DNA of 64,000 bases from Penaeus vannamei (Eukaryota > Arthropoda > Malacostraca > Decapoda > Penaeidae): assembly GCF_042767895.1 (NCBI RefSeq), contig NC_091571.1, positions 19,958,965-20,022,964 of the forward strand, written 5' to 3'. Shown in pieces: positions 36,804 to 49,844 of the stretch. The position numbers and the translations under genes were made by a program. The notes under the pieces were generated by a model. It had not been told where the DNA came from. It made no database searches and was given only the letters and a program-made list of their open reading frames with translations. Numbering within the stretch: the first letter of the stretch is position 1; every line of letters begins with the position of its first letter.

Positions 36804-38504
36804 AAGCAACATCAACAAAACTAAGATTCGTAAAATCACAGAAGGAAGGAGAGGTAAAGGGAAATATGAAGAAAAGTAAATGAAAAGATCGTAAGAACAA
36901 AAAAGTAAAAAGTAAAAGCTGAAGTAAAAGTTCAGGTAAAAGACGAGTAAAAGGGTAAAACGATTAAAAGAAACGTAAAAGGAACCAGTAAAAGTAAGTA
37001 AAACTCAGAGCAAGTAAAAAGTAAAAGTAAAGGCACACATGGTTCAAGGTAAAAAAAAAAAATAGAGTAAAACAGTAAAATAACACGTCCAGCATAAATA
37101 CACCTAGGCAAGTAAAAGGGGCAGTACAACCTTGTTTCAGCATCCGAGGTGTAGAATCCAGACAGGTAAATCCATAGGGTAAAGTCACAACACAGTCAGA
37201 GTATCCACTTCGTTTATTTCACAAAATCATGGGGGTTACATTGGCTCACGCGGACGGAGTGGTAGCGGTAAAAATGATTAAAACAATAAATAGGAAATAT
37301 TAAAATAAAAGAAAATATACACAAGATAAAAGAACAATTAAAAGCAATAAAACATCAAAGGAAATAAATGAGAAAATAATAATTATCATAAAAAATACGT
37401 AAAACAATCTGCTGCGATTCAGAAATAAAAAATAAAAATCAGTGACTTGCTCTCAGGGTAAAAGAGAGATTAAAATGATCAGTAAGTAAAAGCAAAGCAC
37501 AAAAAACTAAAACTGAACTTGAAGATAAAATGAATAAAAAGTACGAGAGAAATCGCAGCAGATGAGGATGCCCCCTTATCCGCACATCATGTGAATCCTT
37601 GTGGGATGTAGGCGGATAGCAAACAAATTCAGTGGAAGTTTTATTCAGTAAATATACAAAAAGATGTGAATTAACGTAAAATACAAATATATAAAGCCAG
37701 CATAAAACAGAAGTAAAATAAAAGCGTATAAATCAGGCTGGCTGAGGGAAGTGGTCCGCTGTGCTCGACTCGCCCTGTGGATTACGGAGGATGCTGGGTA
37801 GGATAGGGGTAGGATGGGGGCAGGAGTGGATAGGGTTAAAGGTAGAAGATAGGACAAACGGGAGAAAAGGAATGGGGAAGGGAGGAATGAGCGTAGAAGT
37901 AGAGGAAAGCGAAAAAGCGAAGGAACAGGAAGAGGGTGCGAATAAGAGGGGTACGAGGGGAAATGCGGCAGGATACAGGATAGGATAGGGATAGGATGGA
38001 GGTAGGATAGGTTAGAGATAAAGATAAGAAGTAGAACAAGCAGAGGAAAAGAGTAAAAGAGGGAGAAACTAGCACAGAAGTAGAGGGGAGTATAAAAAGC
38101 GAGGGGACAAGGAGAGGGTGCGAATAAGAGGAGAGGGATATGAGGATAGAGGAAAAGGGGGGGGGGGAGGATAGGTGATGGGTAAGGTCTGTGGGGGGGG
38201 GGAGGTTGAAAACCTCACAACCCTCCCATACCACGGGGTCGGAGAGGACATCGGAGACACACCTGGAAAGAGAAACAAGGAAGGCCTGAGCCCGATTACT
38301 TGCCTCAAAAGTTAAGGTGCATGTTCAGCTGGACGTGCATGACACGCATCACTGAACACGCAAAACACAAGTAAATAAAACACAGTAAAAACAGTAAAAT
38401 AAACAAGTAAACAGTAAAATAAATTAGTAAAACCAAAACAAACACTGAAGAATCATCTCAGCCACAAACAGGGGCTGAGAAAAGGGGCCACAGTCCAGGA
38501 CAGC
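36804..38504 (-). other. Non-coding 3' region of element B
   Basis: A-rich on the plus strand with frequent 'agtaaaa' words, then the purine tract described separately, then more 'agtaaaata' sequence. No frame on either strand resembles a known protein. This is where RT, RNase H and integrase would lie in a complete Ty3/Gypsy element. Confidence 0.55.
37785..38215. repeat. Long purine-rich tract with a 182-bp tandem duplication
   Basis: The plus strand is overwhelmingly A/G for about 430 bp ('ggataggggtaggatggggg' style). A block containing GAGGGTGCGAATAAGAGG recurs at 37932 and 38114, a 182-bp period. G-runs of nine or more occur near 38157-38168 and 38193-38202. Its mirror and purine character could allow triplex DNA. 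Long frames across it are low-complexity artefacts. Confidence 0.8.
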
Positions 38505-39546
38505 TACACGTCAGGCCCAAAGGGGCAGCACTGGAGAACAGCTCGGGGGGTCACGTCATCATCAGGTCCACCAGTGAAGTCGGCTCGAACATCTGTCGGT
38601 CCATCAGCATCCCCGTCCTCGACAACAGTGTCCTGGTCAGGGTCAGCTGGATCTGCATCGGCATCAACATCAAGGTCCTCGACGTCAGGGTCCTAGGAAG
38701 GGCCGACTGAATCCTCTGCATCCAAGTCAGGAACATCCGGGTCATCTGGTCCTGGGTCATCGTCATCGGTGACAGCTTCGCATGTGGCAACCGCAAAAGG
38801 GTGGTAGTAAGGCACCCTCTATATCCCAGTCTTCCTCTGGAATGTCAGGTAAGTCGGCAGAAAAGTCATCCCATTCCAGCTCTGGTTCGACAGCTCCATC
38901 CATTGACAAGGATTCAGTGCAATGCTTCGGCTCTGTGGCGGCAGAAGCAATCGTGAATGGATTCTCCTCTTCGTCTTGAACTGTAAACCTGTGGTCTGTC
39001 GTGGCAGTAGAGGTATATCCCAGGCCTTGGGCTACAATGGATCCTGGACTGACGGGACACCTGTCTCGCCCGGCAGCAGCAACACTAGTAGACCCAGGGG
39101 CTGTGTGGATCCTCTTGAAGTTGAGTTCTTCAGGGCCAGTCCTGACAGGAGGTACACGATTCCTGGGAGCTGTCTCCCGGAAGGTTGATTTCGTCTGATC
39201 GTGAGGGCTGGTGGAGGGGGAAACTCTGTAAACCTCTCCCAAAGGTGTGACAGTCCCGAGTCTGGTACCCTGTTTCAGTACAAGGGGCCGTGGAGTATGG
39301 TTCAGGGCCCATATGGAGCATCGTCGTCGAGTGGCGGTCGTAATGAGGTGCGGAAGTGTCAGGTGGTCAGTCACGGCAGGGGTAAAAACGACATCTCCGT
39401 CTGCTTGACCCAGCCGAGAAATGCACCCTTCAAGAAAGCGACCCGAGTGTGGTGGAATTTCAGTCGGTCTGGCAAGGTGGACAGCAGCTTCTTGTGGAGC
39501 AGGTGCATGGAGTCCAGGAGGAGAATCAGTCAGGCCGAGTCAACCA
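38505..39546 (-). pseudogene. Pre-RT linker and Asp-rich tail of element B polyprotein
   Basis: After the protease, in a shifted frame, comes the typical Ty3/Gypsy protease-RT linker: TEIPPHSGRFLEG near 39460-39500, DGDVVFTPA near 39390-39420, and ALNHTPRPLVLKQGTRLG near 39250-39310. Instead of an RT, the protein continues through a Ser/Thr/Pro-rich part and EWDDFSADLPDIPEEDWDIEG (38820-38885), then shifts frame into an Asp-rich tail (DDDDPGPDDPDVPDLDAED near 38700-38760), ending near 38505. The tail has an internal stop near 38693. It may be the original acidic segment before RT, preserved while RT was deleted, or a distinct C-terminus. Confidence 0.65.
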
Positions 39547-39960
39547 GGCTAATCTGTAGGGAACGGGCATCAGTGTACAAGAAAGGCAGCTCACAATCTC
39601 CCAGGATGAGCAGTCCACGAGGTGACTGTGCTTCAGACAGTAACGTGAAGTCCAGGCGTCACAGGAAGTCAGTCCCAAGGAGGATGTCGCCGTGAAAAGA
39701 AATATCAGCTACTGTGGTGCGGTGGAGTAGCACAAGATCTTTGCTGATGTTAAAACTGAGCGTCACCTCTGCAGCTGGATGGAAGGGTTCCCCTGAGACG
39801 CCTTGGAGGATCTTGCTTGAAGCATGATGTCGTAGCTTCTTCGCCGGGTCGAGGACTTCTAAAGCACTTGGCTTAACTAAAGTCACCTGAGACCCAGTGT
39901 CGATGAAGCAGAGAAAGTCTTCCCATCAACACTGAGTGCCACGACTGGGCCCTCCGCCGA
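39547..39960 (-). pseudogene. Retroviral-type aspartic protease, element B
   Basis: The fold is almost complete. N-terminal strand GPVVALSVDG (39920-39960); active site CFIDTGSQVTLV with the Asp codon at 39899-39901; 'SKILQGVSGEPFHPAAEV'; then the second half ADISFHGDILLGTDFL at 39659-39710, where ILLGTDFL is the conserved C-terminal Ile-Gly strand motif. It ends LYTDARSLQISLVDSA just before a stop at about 39544. One frameshift precedes CFIDTGS. In the family it cuts Gag into capsid and nucleocapsid. The closest relative in the window is 28391-28900. Confidence 0.8.
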
Positions 39961-39989
39961 CTGCTGGAGTAGTCACTGCTGCTGTTTGG

Positions 39990-41698
39990 ACCGGCTCTGT
40001 CTGGACTGTGATGGAGCGTGTGCGAGTTCCCTCTAGTGAAGTCGCCAGAGAAGTTGGGAACCATTCCTTCCTGGCCTCTCGGAAAGGGGCACTCACGTGA
40101 CATGTGACCGCTCCTTCCACAACGGAAGCAAGAGTAGGCTGGTGGTGAAGGATGACGCGCAGCAGCTCTGCTTCCCCGGTGCTGTGTGTAGACCTTCGAT
40201 GGTATTCACACCATACATTCCTCCATGATGTTGGAAGCGAGGAAAGAGACTGAGCAGGTGGAGGAAAGGTGGCAACAGGGAACAGGTTGTAGCGGACTCG
40301 AGTACGGGGTGGTCGGTCTGGAGTACGTCGTTGGAGCTGGTACTCTTCTCTTGGAGTTCGTTTGGAGACTGATGGCGAGTGTTTGAACCCCTGTGCCTGA
40401 TGCCATACCGGGGGTTCCAGAGCTTCTGAGCGGTTTCTGCGAGCTGGATTGGCGAGCAATCATCCTTGAGGACAAGGAGATCCCGCAGGGTGGAAGGCAA
40501 GCCAGCAAAGGGAAAACTCGCCTGATCAATTCTGAAGGCTCTCCAACAGCTCCTCGGGGGCCCGGTAGCCTTGGGAAAACTGACGCCTCCACCTCAAGGA
40601 AGAAGTCCATCGGAGCCTGCCTCTCAGTCATTCCGTGATCATACAGCACCTTGAAGAAATCAGAGGCACTGTATGTTCCCCTGAATTTACGCCTAAGTTG
40701 CCGCTTGAAGGTGTCCCAGTCCTGTATTCCGTCGAAGCTCTCGGGGTTGATGATGGTCTCCGCTCTGCCCCGACAGCTCGCTCTCGCAGCCCGGATGTAC
40801 GCATCATCAGTTGCGGGTCGTACCAGGTTCTCGATGGCCCGAATGTAACTTTCTACCTCTTGGTTCCTCTTTAAGGGCTCGCAAGCAGAGGGTTTTTCCC
40901 TTAAATTGAGGGATGGAGTCCCGGGACACAAGGTAAGGGATGACATCCCTGGAAATCAGTGAAGGCTGCTGGTGTCGAAGGTGATCCCCCGCTGGCTCAT
41001 CGCGGTACCTTGGGTGTACAGGAGTTGACAATCTTGGGGCTGGCTCGGGGAAAGTCTGTCTAGCCTCTCGAAAGTGTGATGGAGACCGAGGGTGTGCCAA
41101 CAAGTCGCCTTGAGCTGCTTCCATCCTTCTGTATGCTGGCGGTTTACGACCACTTGGCTGGCTGTGAAAGAGGGCCTGTTCTTGTCGTTGTATGTGTCTT
41201 TCCCTTTCCTCCAGTTGTCGCTGCCATTCCTGGAGGTTTTCCCCTTGTAGATACTTGGCGGATGGGGTTAGCAGACGTGGCCGCAGGTGGTGAGGTGTCT
41301 TGTCGGGTACGAGGAAGGGGCGCGTCTGCTGGCATTTCCTCAGGCTGTACTGCTGAGGGAACCTGGCTCCCATTACTGCGGGATACCACCGCTTCGGCAG
41401 GAGCAGTCCTTTCCTGTAGATGGTCCTCCAGTCGCTGCAGCCTGTCCTCGCTCGTCCGGGCCATCTCCTCCATCCTGCGCAGCAATTCTTCCCTGTTCTG
41501 GGCGACAAGGTCCGTCATCCTCTGCAGCATTTCCTCCATCATCGTGACTTCGCTCTCCACTGCACGAACTGCGTCCTGAACTTGGGTGTCGGAACCCTGC
41601 ACCACTATAAGGGACGCACGGTGATCGGGTGAAGAGGTACGCGAGCTTGGCTGGCTCGATGACCTTGTCGTACGCAAAGGTCTCCCACGTCCAGGCAT
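39990..41698 (-). pseudogene. Gag polyprotein remnant, element B
   Basis: The start is placed at ATG 41698 (MPGRGRPLRTTRSSSQ), the first Met before the conserved coiled coil (VESEVTMMEEMLQRM, then RRMEEMARTSEDRLQRLEDH, 41430-41590). A charged linker with another coil follows (EERERHIQRQEQALF near 41180-41240). Then come the capsid-like core (VESYIRAIENLVRPATDDAY; DWDTFKRQLRRKFRGTYSAS; 40560-40870) and a basic/Pro-rich region. A zinc knuckle CFRCGRSGHMSREC (C-x2-C-x4-H-x4-C) lies at 40089-40130. At least four frameshifts (near 41240, 40950, 40530 and 40450) break the ORF. The knuckle residues are intact here, unlike element A. Confidence 0.78.
40089..40130 (-). other. CCHC zinc knuckle of element B Gag
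   Basis: Fourteen residues, CFRCGRSGHMSREC, all four metal ligands present. In retroelements this nucleocapsid motif binds the RNA. Its presence places the gag/protease border and supports the Ty3/Gypsy-like assignment. Confidence 0.88.
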
Positions 41699-42189
41699 AG
41701 TACAAGCCTGGTGACAAAAGGGAACGAAGTCCCACACACACTGGAGCTGTGTAGCTAAAAAAAAACACAAAAAGTAGCCAGAGATACTGGCTAACACAAA
41801 GTGAACAGTGGTGCGTGATCAACTGAGCCAAACACTGGCGCATTAAAACTTAAAAACTGCCCGTAAACTGGGTAAAATACAAAAAAACGAACCAAGTGCG
41901 AACAAAGGGGAACAAGTAAAATTAGCGGGGTAAAAACAAGATTAAAGCACAATAAAATAAAAGTGTCCCTATACCTAGCAAGAGCCATAAAATAAAACTA
42001 ACTGGTGAGCGAGCATTAGTAAAAACAGACAAAAATTAAAATGCTGAAAGAGAAAAGCCTCGCTCAAAAATACTAAAACATACAAAAACCTGCAAGAAAA
42101 GCACAGAACATAAAACACAAGAAATGTGGCTCTTCTAAAACTACAAAAACAGCTAACCTAACAGGAAAAAGCTAAACCTGGACGTTAAA
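41699..42189 (-). other. Leader of element B
   Basis: Non-coding, A-rich on the plus strand, aligning with 31340-31700 of element A. It reaches 'aaacctggacgt' at about 42184, matching A's 'aaaacctaccgt' right where A's 5' LTR begins. So the leader is complete up to the expected LTR junction. Confidence 0.6.
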
Positions 42190-42403
42190 AATCTTCATTT
42201 TGGTCACGCTCCTGGTAGACCTGCAACTCCGGGGAAAATTTTGGGCTTGTGAGGCCGTGTCGCCTCCGAGCCTTCAGCTTGGTCCCATCACCCCCTTTGC
42301 GAGGAACGAACGGGCCCCGCCATTTTCCTTGGCCCCTAAGCCTGAAGCCTTCCGCCTCACGGCTCGCTTCCTTTGGGCTCCTCATTCACATAACCTTACA
42401 GGT
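42190..42403 (+). repeat. Inverted partial LTR at the 5' side of element B
   Basis: The reverse complement of 36389-36606: it ends CATAACCTTACAGGT where the left LTR begins ACCTGTAAGGTTATG. About 214 bp are present; the inner ~80 bp of the LTR is absent. A normal LTR pair would be direct. Confidence 0.85.
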
Positions 42404-42414
42404 ACACCCAATTT

Positions 42415-45400
42415 TCCCTTTTATGCAATAATGATGATAATTATGATGATAACGACAAAGATAATGACAATAATAATGATAAAGTCATAATTATAATGAT
42501 GATTTTGATAATTACTGCAATAATAGCAATAATCAACTCTATTCCAATAATTTACAAAATAATAATGACAATATAATTAATAACGTCATTTTCATTGTTA
42601 TTATAATTATTACAATTGTCATTATTATTTCTAAAATTATCATTATTGCTATTATCATTATAAAAATAGTTTTGATGATGAAAATAGCTATAATAATTAG
42701 CATAATAATCATTATAACTGCAATAATTATGATAATAGTTATGATAATGATGATGATAATGACTATAATGATAATAATCATAAGAATAAGGACAGTAATG
42801 ATAATAATGATAATAATTATTATCCAGTCCATTTTTAATGAAATGAAGGCCAAAGGTAATAAAATCCCAGAAGTCGAAAAAACGGCAAAATCTTGACTAT
42901 TACAGCCTTATGAGAGAAACGTCGAAAAAAAAACCCTTTTTCGCTTTTCATTCGTTATTATGAGAATTTTAACATTAATTCAGGTAATTGTGATGATTTT
43001 CATGATAATTCCTTCATTATATGCAATATGATGATAATGACAATAATAATGACATTGATAATGATAAAATAATTATAATGATAATTTTGATCATTACTGC
43101 AATAATAACAATAATCAACTCTATTCCAATAATTTTTAGACTAATAATGACAATAGAAATGATAACATCATTATCATTGTCATTATAATTATTACTATTG
43201 TCATTATTATTTCAAAATTATCATTATTGCTAGTATCATTATAAAAATAGTTTTTATGAAAAGAGCTATAATAATGAGCATAAAAATCATAGGATGATAA
43301 TAATGATTATAATCATTATTATGACTATAATGATAATAATCATAAGAACAATAACAGTAATGATAATAATGTTGATAATATTATTATCCAGTCCATTTAT
43401 AATGAAATAAAAGCAAAAAATAATAAAATTCCAGAAGTCGAAAAAACGGAAAATCTAGCGTATTACAGCCTTCTGAGAGAAACGTCAAAAAAAAAAAACC
43501 CTTTTTGCTTTTTTTTGGTAATTATGAGGATTTTAACATTAATTCAGGTAATTGTGTTGATTTTCATGATAATTCCTTTATTAGAAGCAGTAATGATGAT
43601 AATTATGATGATAATGACAATGATAATGACAATAATAATGATAATAAAGATAAAATCATAATTATAATGATATTTTTTATAATTACTGCAATAATAGCAA
43701 CAATCAACTCTTTTCCAATATTTTTTAAACTAATAAGGAATATAGAAATAATAATAACATTATTATATTTGTCATTATAATTATTACTATCGTCATTATT
43801 ATATCTAGAATTATCATTATTGCTATTATCATTATAAAAAAAGTTTTGATGATGAAATAGCTATAATAATTAGCATAATAATCATTATAACTGCAATAAT
43901 CATTATAATAATAAGGATAATTATTATGATAATGACTATAATGATAATAATCAGAAGAATAATGACAGTAATGATAATAATGATGATAATAATTATTATC
44001 CAGTCCATTTATAATGAAATCAAGGCCAAAAGTAATAAAATCGAAAAAGACGAAAAAAACGGCAAAACCTAGCGTATTACAGCCTTTTCAGAGAAACGCT
44101 AAAAAAAAACCTTTTTCGTTTTTATTGGTAATTATGAGGATTTTAACATTAATTCAGGTAATTGTGATGATTTTCATGATAATTCCTTCATTATATGCAA
44201 TAATGATGATAATTATGATGATAATGACAGTGATAACGACAATAGTAATGATAACAATGATAAAATCATAATATTAATGATAATTTTGATAGTTACTGCA
44301 ATAATAAAAATAATCAACTCTATTCCAATAATTTTCAGACTAATAATGACAATAGAAATAATAAAATCATTATCATTGTCATTATAATTATTACTATTGA
44401 CATTATCATTTCTAAAATTATCATTATTTCTATTATCATTAAAAAAATGGTTAAGATGATGAAAGCTATAATAGTTAGCACAAAAATCATTATAACTGCA
44501 GTAATGATGATAATGATGATGATAATAATGACTATAATGACTATAATGATAAGAATCATAAGAATAATGACAGTAATGTCAATAATGAAGATACAAATTA
44601 TTATCCAGTCCATATAATGAAAAAAGGCCAAAAATAATAAAATTAGAATTATAATGATAATTTTCATAATTACTGGAATAATCAACTCTATTCCAAAAAT
44701 TTTCAGACATATAATGTCAATAGAAATAATAATAACATCATTATCATTGTCATTATAATTATTACTATTGTCATTATTATTTCTAGAATTATCATTATTG
44801 CTATTATCATTTAAAAATAGTGATGATGATGAAAATAACCCGAATAATTAGCATAATAATCATTATAACTTCAATAATTATGATAATAATGATGGTAATC
44901 ATTATGATAATGACTATAATGATAATAATCATAAGAATAATGACCGTAATGATAATAATGATAATAATTATAATCCAGTCCATTTATAGTGAAATAAAGA
45001 CCAAAAGTAGTAAAATCCAATAAGTCGAAAACCCCCCCAGCAAAATCTAGCGTATTACAGCCCTTTGAGATAAACGTCAAAAAAGCCCCTTTTTTCGCTA
45101 ATTATGAGGATTTTAACATTAATTCAGGTAATTGTGATGATTTTCATGATAATTCCTTAATTATATTCAATAATGATCATAATTATGATGATAATGACAA
45201 TCATAATGACATTAATAATGATAAAATCATAATTATAATTATAATATTGATAATTACTGCATGACAATAATAATGATAATATAATTATAATGAAATTTTG
45301 ATAATTACTGCAATAATATCAATAATCGACTCTATTCCAATAATTTTTCAGACTAATAATGGGAATAGAAATAATAATAACATCATTATCATTGTCATTA

Positions 45401-48400
45401 TAATTATTAATATTTTCAATATTATTTCTAAAATTATCATTATTGCTATTATCATTATAAAAATAGTTATGGTGATGAAAATAGCTATAATAATTAGCAA
45501 AATAATCATTATAGCTGCAATAATTATAATAAAGATGATAATCATGATAATAATGGCTATAATGATAATAATCATGATGATAATGACTATAATGATAATA
45601 ATCATAACAATAATGACAGTAATGATAATAATCGTGATAATAATTATTATCCAGTCTATTTATAATGAAATAAAGGTCAAAAGTAATAAAATCCCAGAAG
45701 TCAAAAAAATTGGCAAAATCTAGCATTCTGAGAGAAACGTCGAAAAAAACGTTTTTCGCTTTTTATTGGTAATTATGAGGATTTTCACATTAATTCAGGT
45801 AATTGTGATGATTTTCTTGATATTTCCTTCATTATATACAATTATGATGATAATTATGATGATAATGACAATGATAATGACAATAAAAATAATGAAAATG
45901 ATAAAATCATAATTATAATGATAATTTTGATAATTACTGCAATAATAGCAATAATCAACTCTATTCCAATAATTTTCAGACTTATAATGTCAATAGAATT
46001 AATGATAATATCCTTATTCTGATTTTAATTATTACTATTGTCATTATTATTTCTAAAATTATCATTATTGCTATTATCATTATAAGAATAGTTATGATGA
46101 TGAAAATAGCTATAATAGTTAGCATAATAATCATTATAATTGCAATAATTATGATAATGATGATAATCATGATGATAATGACTATAATGATAAGAATCAT
46201 AAGAATAATGACATTAATGATAATAATGATGATAATAATTATTATCAAGTCCATTTATAGTGCAATAAAGGCCAAAAGTAATACAATCCCAGAAGTCGAA
46301 TCAGCCTTTTGAGAGAAAAATCGAAAAAAAACTTTTTTTCGCTTTTTTTTGGTAATTATGAGTATTTTAACATTAATTCAGGTAATTGTGATGTTTTCAT
46401 GATAATTCCTTCATTATAAGCAGTACTGATGATAATTATGATGATAAGACAATGATAATGAGAATAATAATTAAAAAATCATAATTAAATGAAAATTTTT
46501 GATAATTACTGCAATAATAGCAAAAATCAACTCTATTCTAATAATTTTCAGACTAATAATGACAATAGAAATAATAATAACATCATAATCATTGTCATTA
46601 TAATTATTACTATTGTCATTATTATTTCTAAAATTATCATTATTGGTATTGTAATCATAGTAATAATTATGAAGATGAAAATAGCTATAATAATAAGCAT
46701 AATAATCATTATAATCGCAATAATGATTATAATAATGATGATAATCATGATGATAATGACTATAATGATAATGACTATAATGATAATAATCATAAGAATA
46801 ATGACAGTAATGATAATAATGATGATAATAATTATTATCCAGTCCATTTATAATGAAATATAGGTCAAAAGTAATAAAATCAGAGAAGTCGAAAAAACGG
46901 AAAAATCTAGCCTTTTAAGAGAAACATCGAAGAAAAAACTTTTCGCTTTTTGTAGGTAATTATGAGGATTTTAACATTGATTCAGGGAATTGTGATGACT
47001 TTCATGATAATTCCTCTATTATTTGCAATAATGATGATAATTATGATGATAATGACAATAATAATGATAAAAATGATAAAATCATAATTATAATGATAAT
47101 TTTGATAATCACTGCAATAATGGCAATAATCAATTCTATTCCAATAATTTTCTGACTAATAATGACAATAGAAATAATAATAACATCCTTATCATTGCCA
47201 TTATAATTATCACTATTGTCATTATGATTTCTAAAATTATCATTATTGCTATTATCATTCTAAAAGTACTCATGGTGATGAAAATAGCTATAATAATTAG
47301 CATAACAATCATTATAACGGCAATAATGATGATAATAATGATGATAATCATGATAATGACTATTGATGATAATAATTATAAGAATAATGACAGTAATAAT
47401 AATAATGCTGATAATAATTGATATCCAGTCCATTTATAATGAAATAAAGGCCAAAAGAATTAAATCCCAGATGTCGAAGAAAGGGAAAAAATCTAGCGTA
47501 TTACAGCCTTTTGAGAGAAACGTCGAAAAAAAGCCCCTTTTCGCTTTTTTATTGCTAATTATGAGGATTTTAACATTAATTCAGGAAACTGTGATGTTTT
47601 TTATGATAATTCATTCATTATAAGCAGTAATGATGATAATTATGATGATAATGATAATAATGATAAAATCATAATTATAATGACAATTTTAATAATTACT
47701 GCAATAATAGCAATAACCAACTCCATTGCAATAATTTTCAGACAAATAATAAAAATAGAATTAATAATAACATCATCATCATTGTCATTATAATTATTAC
47801 TATTGTCATTATCATTTCAAAAATTATCGTTATTGCTATTATCATTATAAAAATAGTTATGATGATGAAAATATAATAATTAGCATAATAATTATAACTG
47901 CAATAATAATGATAATAATGATGATAATCATGATAATAATGACTATAATGATAATAATCATAGGAATAATGACAGTAATGATAATAATGAAGATAATAAT
48001 CATTATCCAGTCTATTTATAATGAAATAAAGGCCAAAAGTAATAAAATCCAACAAGTCGAATAAACGTCAAAATCTAGCGTATTACAGTCTTTTGAAAGA
48101 ATGTCGAAAAAATCCTTTTCGTTTTTTATTGGTAATTATGAGGATTTTAAGATTAATTCAGGTAATTGTGATGATTTTCATGATAATTCCTTCATTATAT
48201 GTATTAATGATGATTATAATGATGAAAATGTAAATGATAATGACAATAATAATGATGAAATCGTAATTATAATGATAATTTTGATAATTAATGTAATAAT
48301 AGCAATAATTAACTCTATTTCAATAATTTAAGATTAACAATGACAATAGAAATAATAATATCATTATCCTTGTCATTATAATTATTACTATTGTCATTAT

Positions 48401-49844
48401 TTCTAAAATTATCATTATTACTATTATCATTATAAAAATAGTTTTTATGATGAAATTACCTATAATATTTAGCATAACAATCATCATAACTGCAATAATG
48501 ATGATAATAATGATGATAATCATGATGATAATGACTATAATGATAATAATCATAAGAATAATGACAGTAATGATAATAATGATGATAATAATTATTATCG
48601 AGTCCATTTATAATGAAATTAAGGCCAAAAGTTATAAAATCGAAAAAGTCAAAAATGGAAAAATCTAGCGTAAGCATTTTGAGAGAAAAGTCGAAAACAT
48701 ACATCTTTCGCTTTTTATTGGTAATTAAGAGGATTTTAACATTGATTTTTATAATTGTGATGATTTTCATGATAATACCTTCATTATATGTAATAATGAT
48801 GATAATTATGATGATAATGACAATGATAATGACAATAATAATGATAATAATGATGAAATCAAAATTTAAAAATAATTTTCATAATTACTGCAATAATAGC
48901 AATAATCAACTCTTTTCCCAAATAATTTTCAGACTAATAATGACAATAGAAATAATAATAACATCATTGTCATTGTCATTGTAATTATTACTATTGTCAT
49001 TATTATTTCTAAAATTATCATTATTGCTATTATCATCATAAGAATAATTATGATGATGAAAATAGCTATAATAATGAGCATAATAATCATTATAACCGCA
49101 ATAATGATTATAATAATGATGATAATCATGATGATAATGACTATAAGGATAATAATCATGATAATGACTACAATGATACTATTCATAAGAAAAATGACAG
49201 TAATGATATTAATGATGATAAAAATCATTATCCAGTCCTTTATAATGAAATAAAGGCCAAGAGTAATCAAATCCCAGAAGTCGAAAAAAACGGAAAAATC
49301 TAGCGTATTACAGCCTTTTGAGAGAAACGTCGAAAAAAAAATTTCGCTTTTTATTGGTAATTATGAGGTTTTTAACATTAATTCAGGTAATTGTGATGAT
49401 TTTCATGATAATTCCTTCGTTGTATGCAATAATGATGAAAATTTTGATGATAATGACAATAAAATATATATAATCATAATTATAATGATCTTTTTGATAA
49501 TTACTGCAATAATAGCAATAATCAACTCTTTTCCAATAATTTTCAGACTAATGATGACAATAGAAATAATAATATCATTATCATTGTCATTAAAATTTAT
49601 TACTATTGTCATTATTTCTAAAATTATCATTATTGCTATTATCATTAAAAAAATAGTTATGATGATGAAAATACTATAATAATTAGCATAATCATCCTCA
49701 TAACTGCATTAATGATCATAATTATGAAAATCATGATAATAATGACTATAATGATAAGAATGAGACAGTAATGATAATAATGATGGTAATAATTATTCTC
49801 CAGTCCATTTATAATGAAAAAAAGGGCCCAAAAGTAATAAAATA
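42415..49844 (+). repeat. Satellite array, subfamily 2, plus orientation
   Basis: About twelve monomers; cores near 42912, 43474, 44090, 45065, 45730, 46313, 46917, 47513, 48095, 48680 and 49318. It starts mid-monomer ('ttatgcaataatgatg') after element B. Partial internal duplications occur at 44640-44760 and 45245-45330. No gene is supported. Confidence 0.9.

Larger units (their letters stand above)
36389..42403 (-). mobile_element. LTR retrotransposon B (gag-protease-linker, no RT, inverted 5' LTR)
   Basis: A 6-kb insertion in plus-oriented satellite, related to element A in its LTR end, leader, gag and protease. Coding direction is minus: gag (from 41698), CCHC knuckle (40089-40130), protease, pre-RT linker, Asp-rich tail (to about 38505), non-coding A-rich and purine-rich sequence, 3' LTR (36392-36688). 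At the 5' side there is no normal LTR; instead 42190-42403 is an inverted copy of 36389-36606. Satellite to the left ends inside the core and resumes about 110 bp further along the monomer on the right, so the target lost sequence. No RT, RNase H or integrase motif was found. Confidence 0.8.

Noticed and set aside
38782..39695. Plus-strand frames in element B
   Set aside because: They are antisense shadows of the minus-strand protease linker and acidic tail, which carry recognisable motifs.
36389..42403. DNA transposon or DIRS-like element, because of the terminal inverted repeats
   Set aside because: Internal content is gag, CCHC and aspartic protease, the left end is homologous to element A's LTR, and no transposase or tyrosine recombinase is visible.
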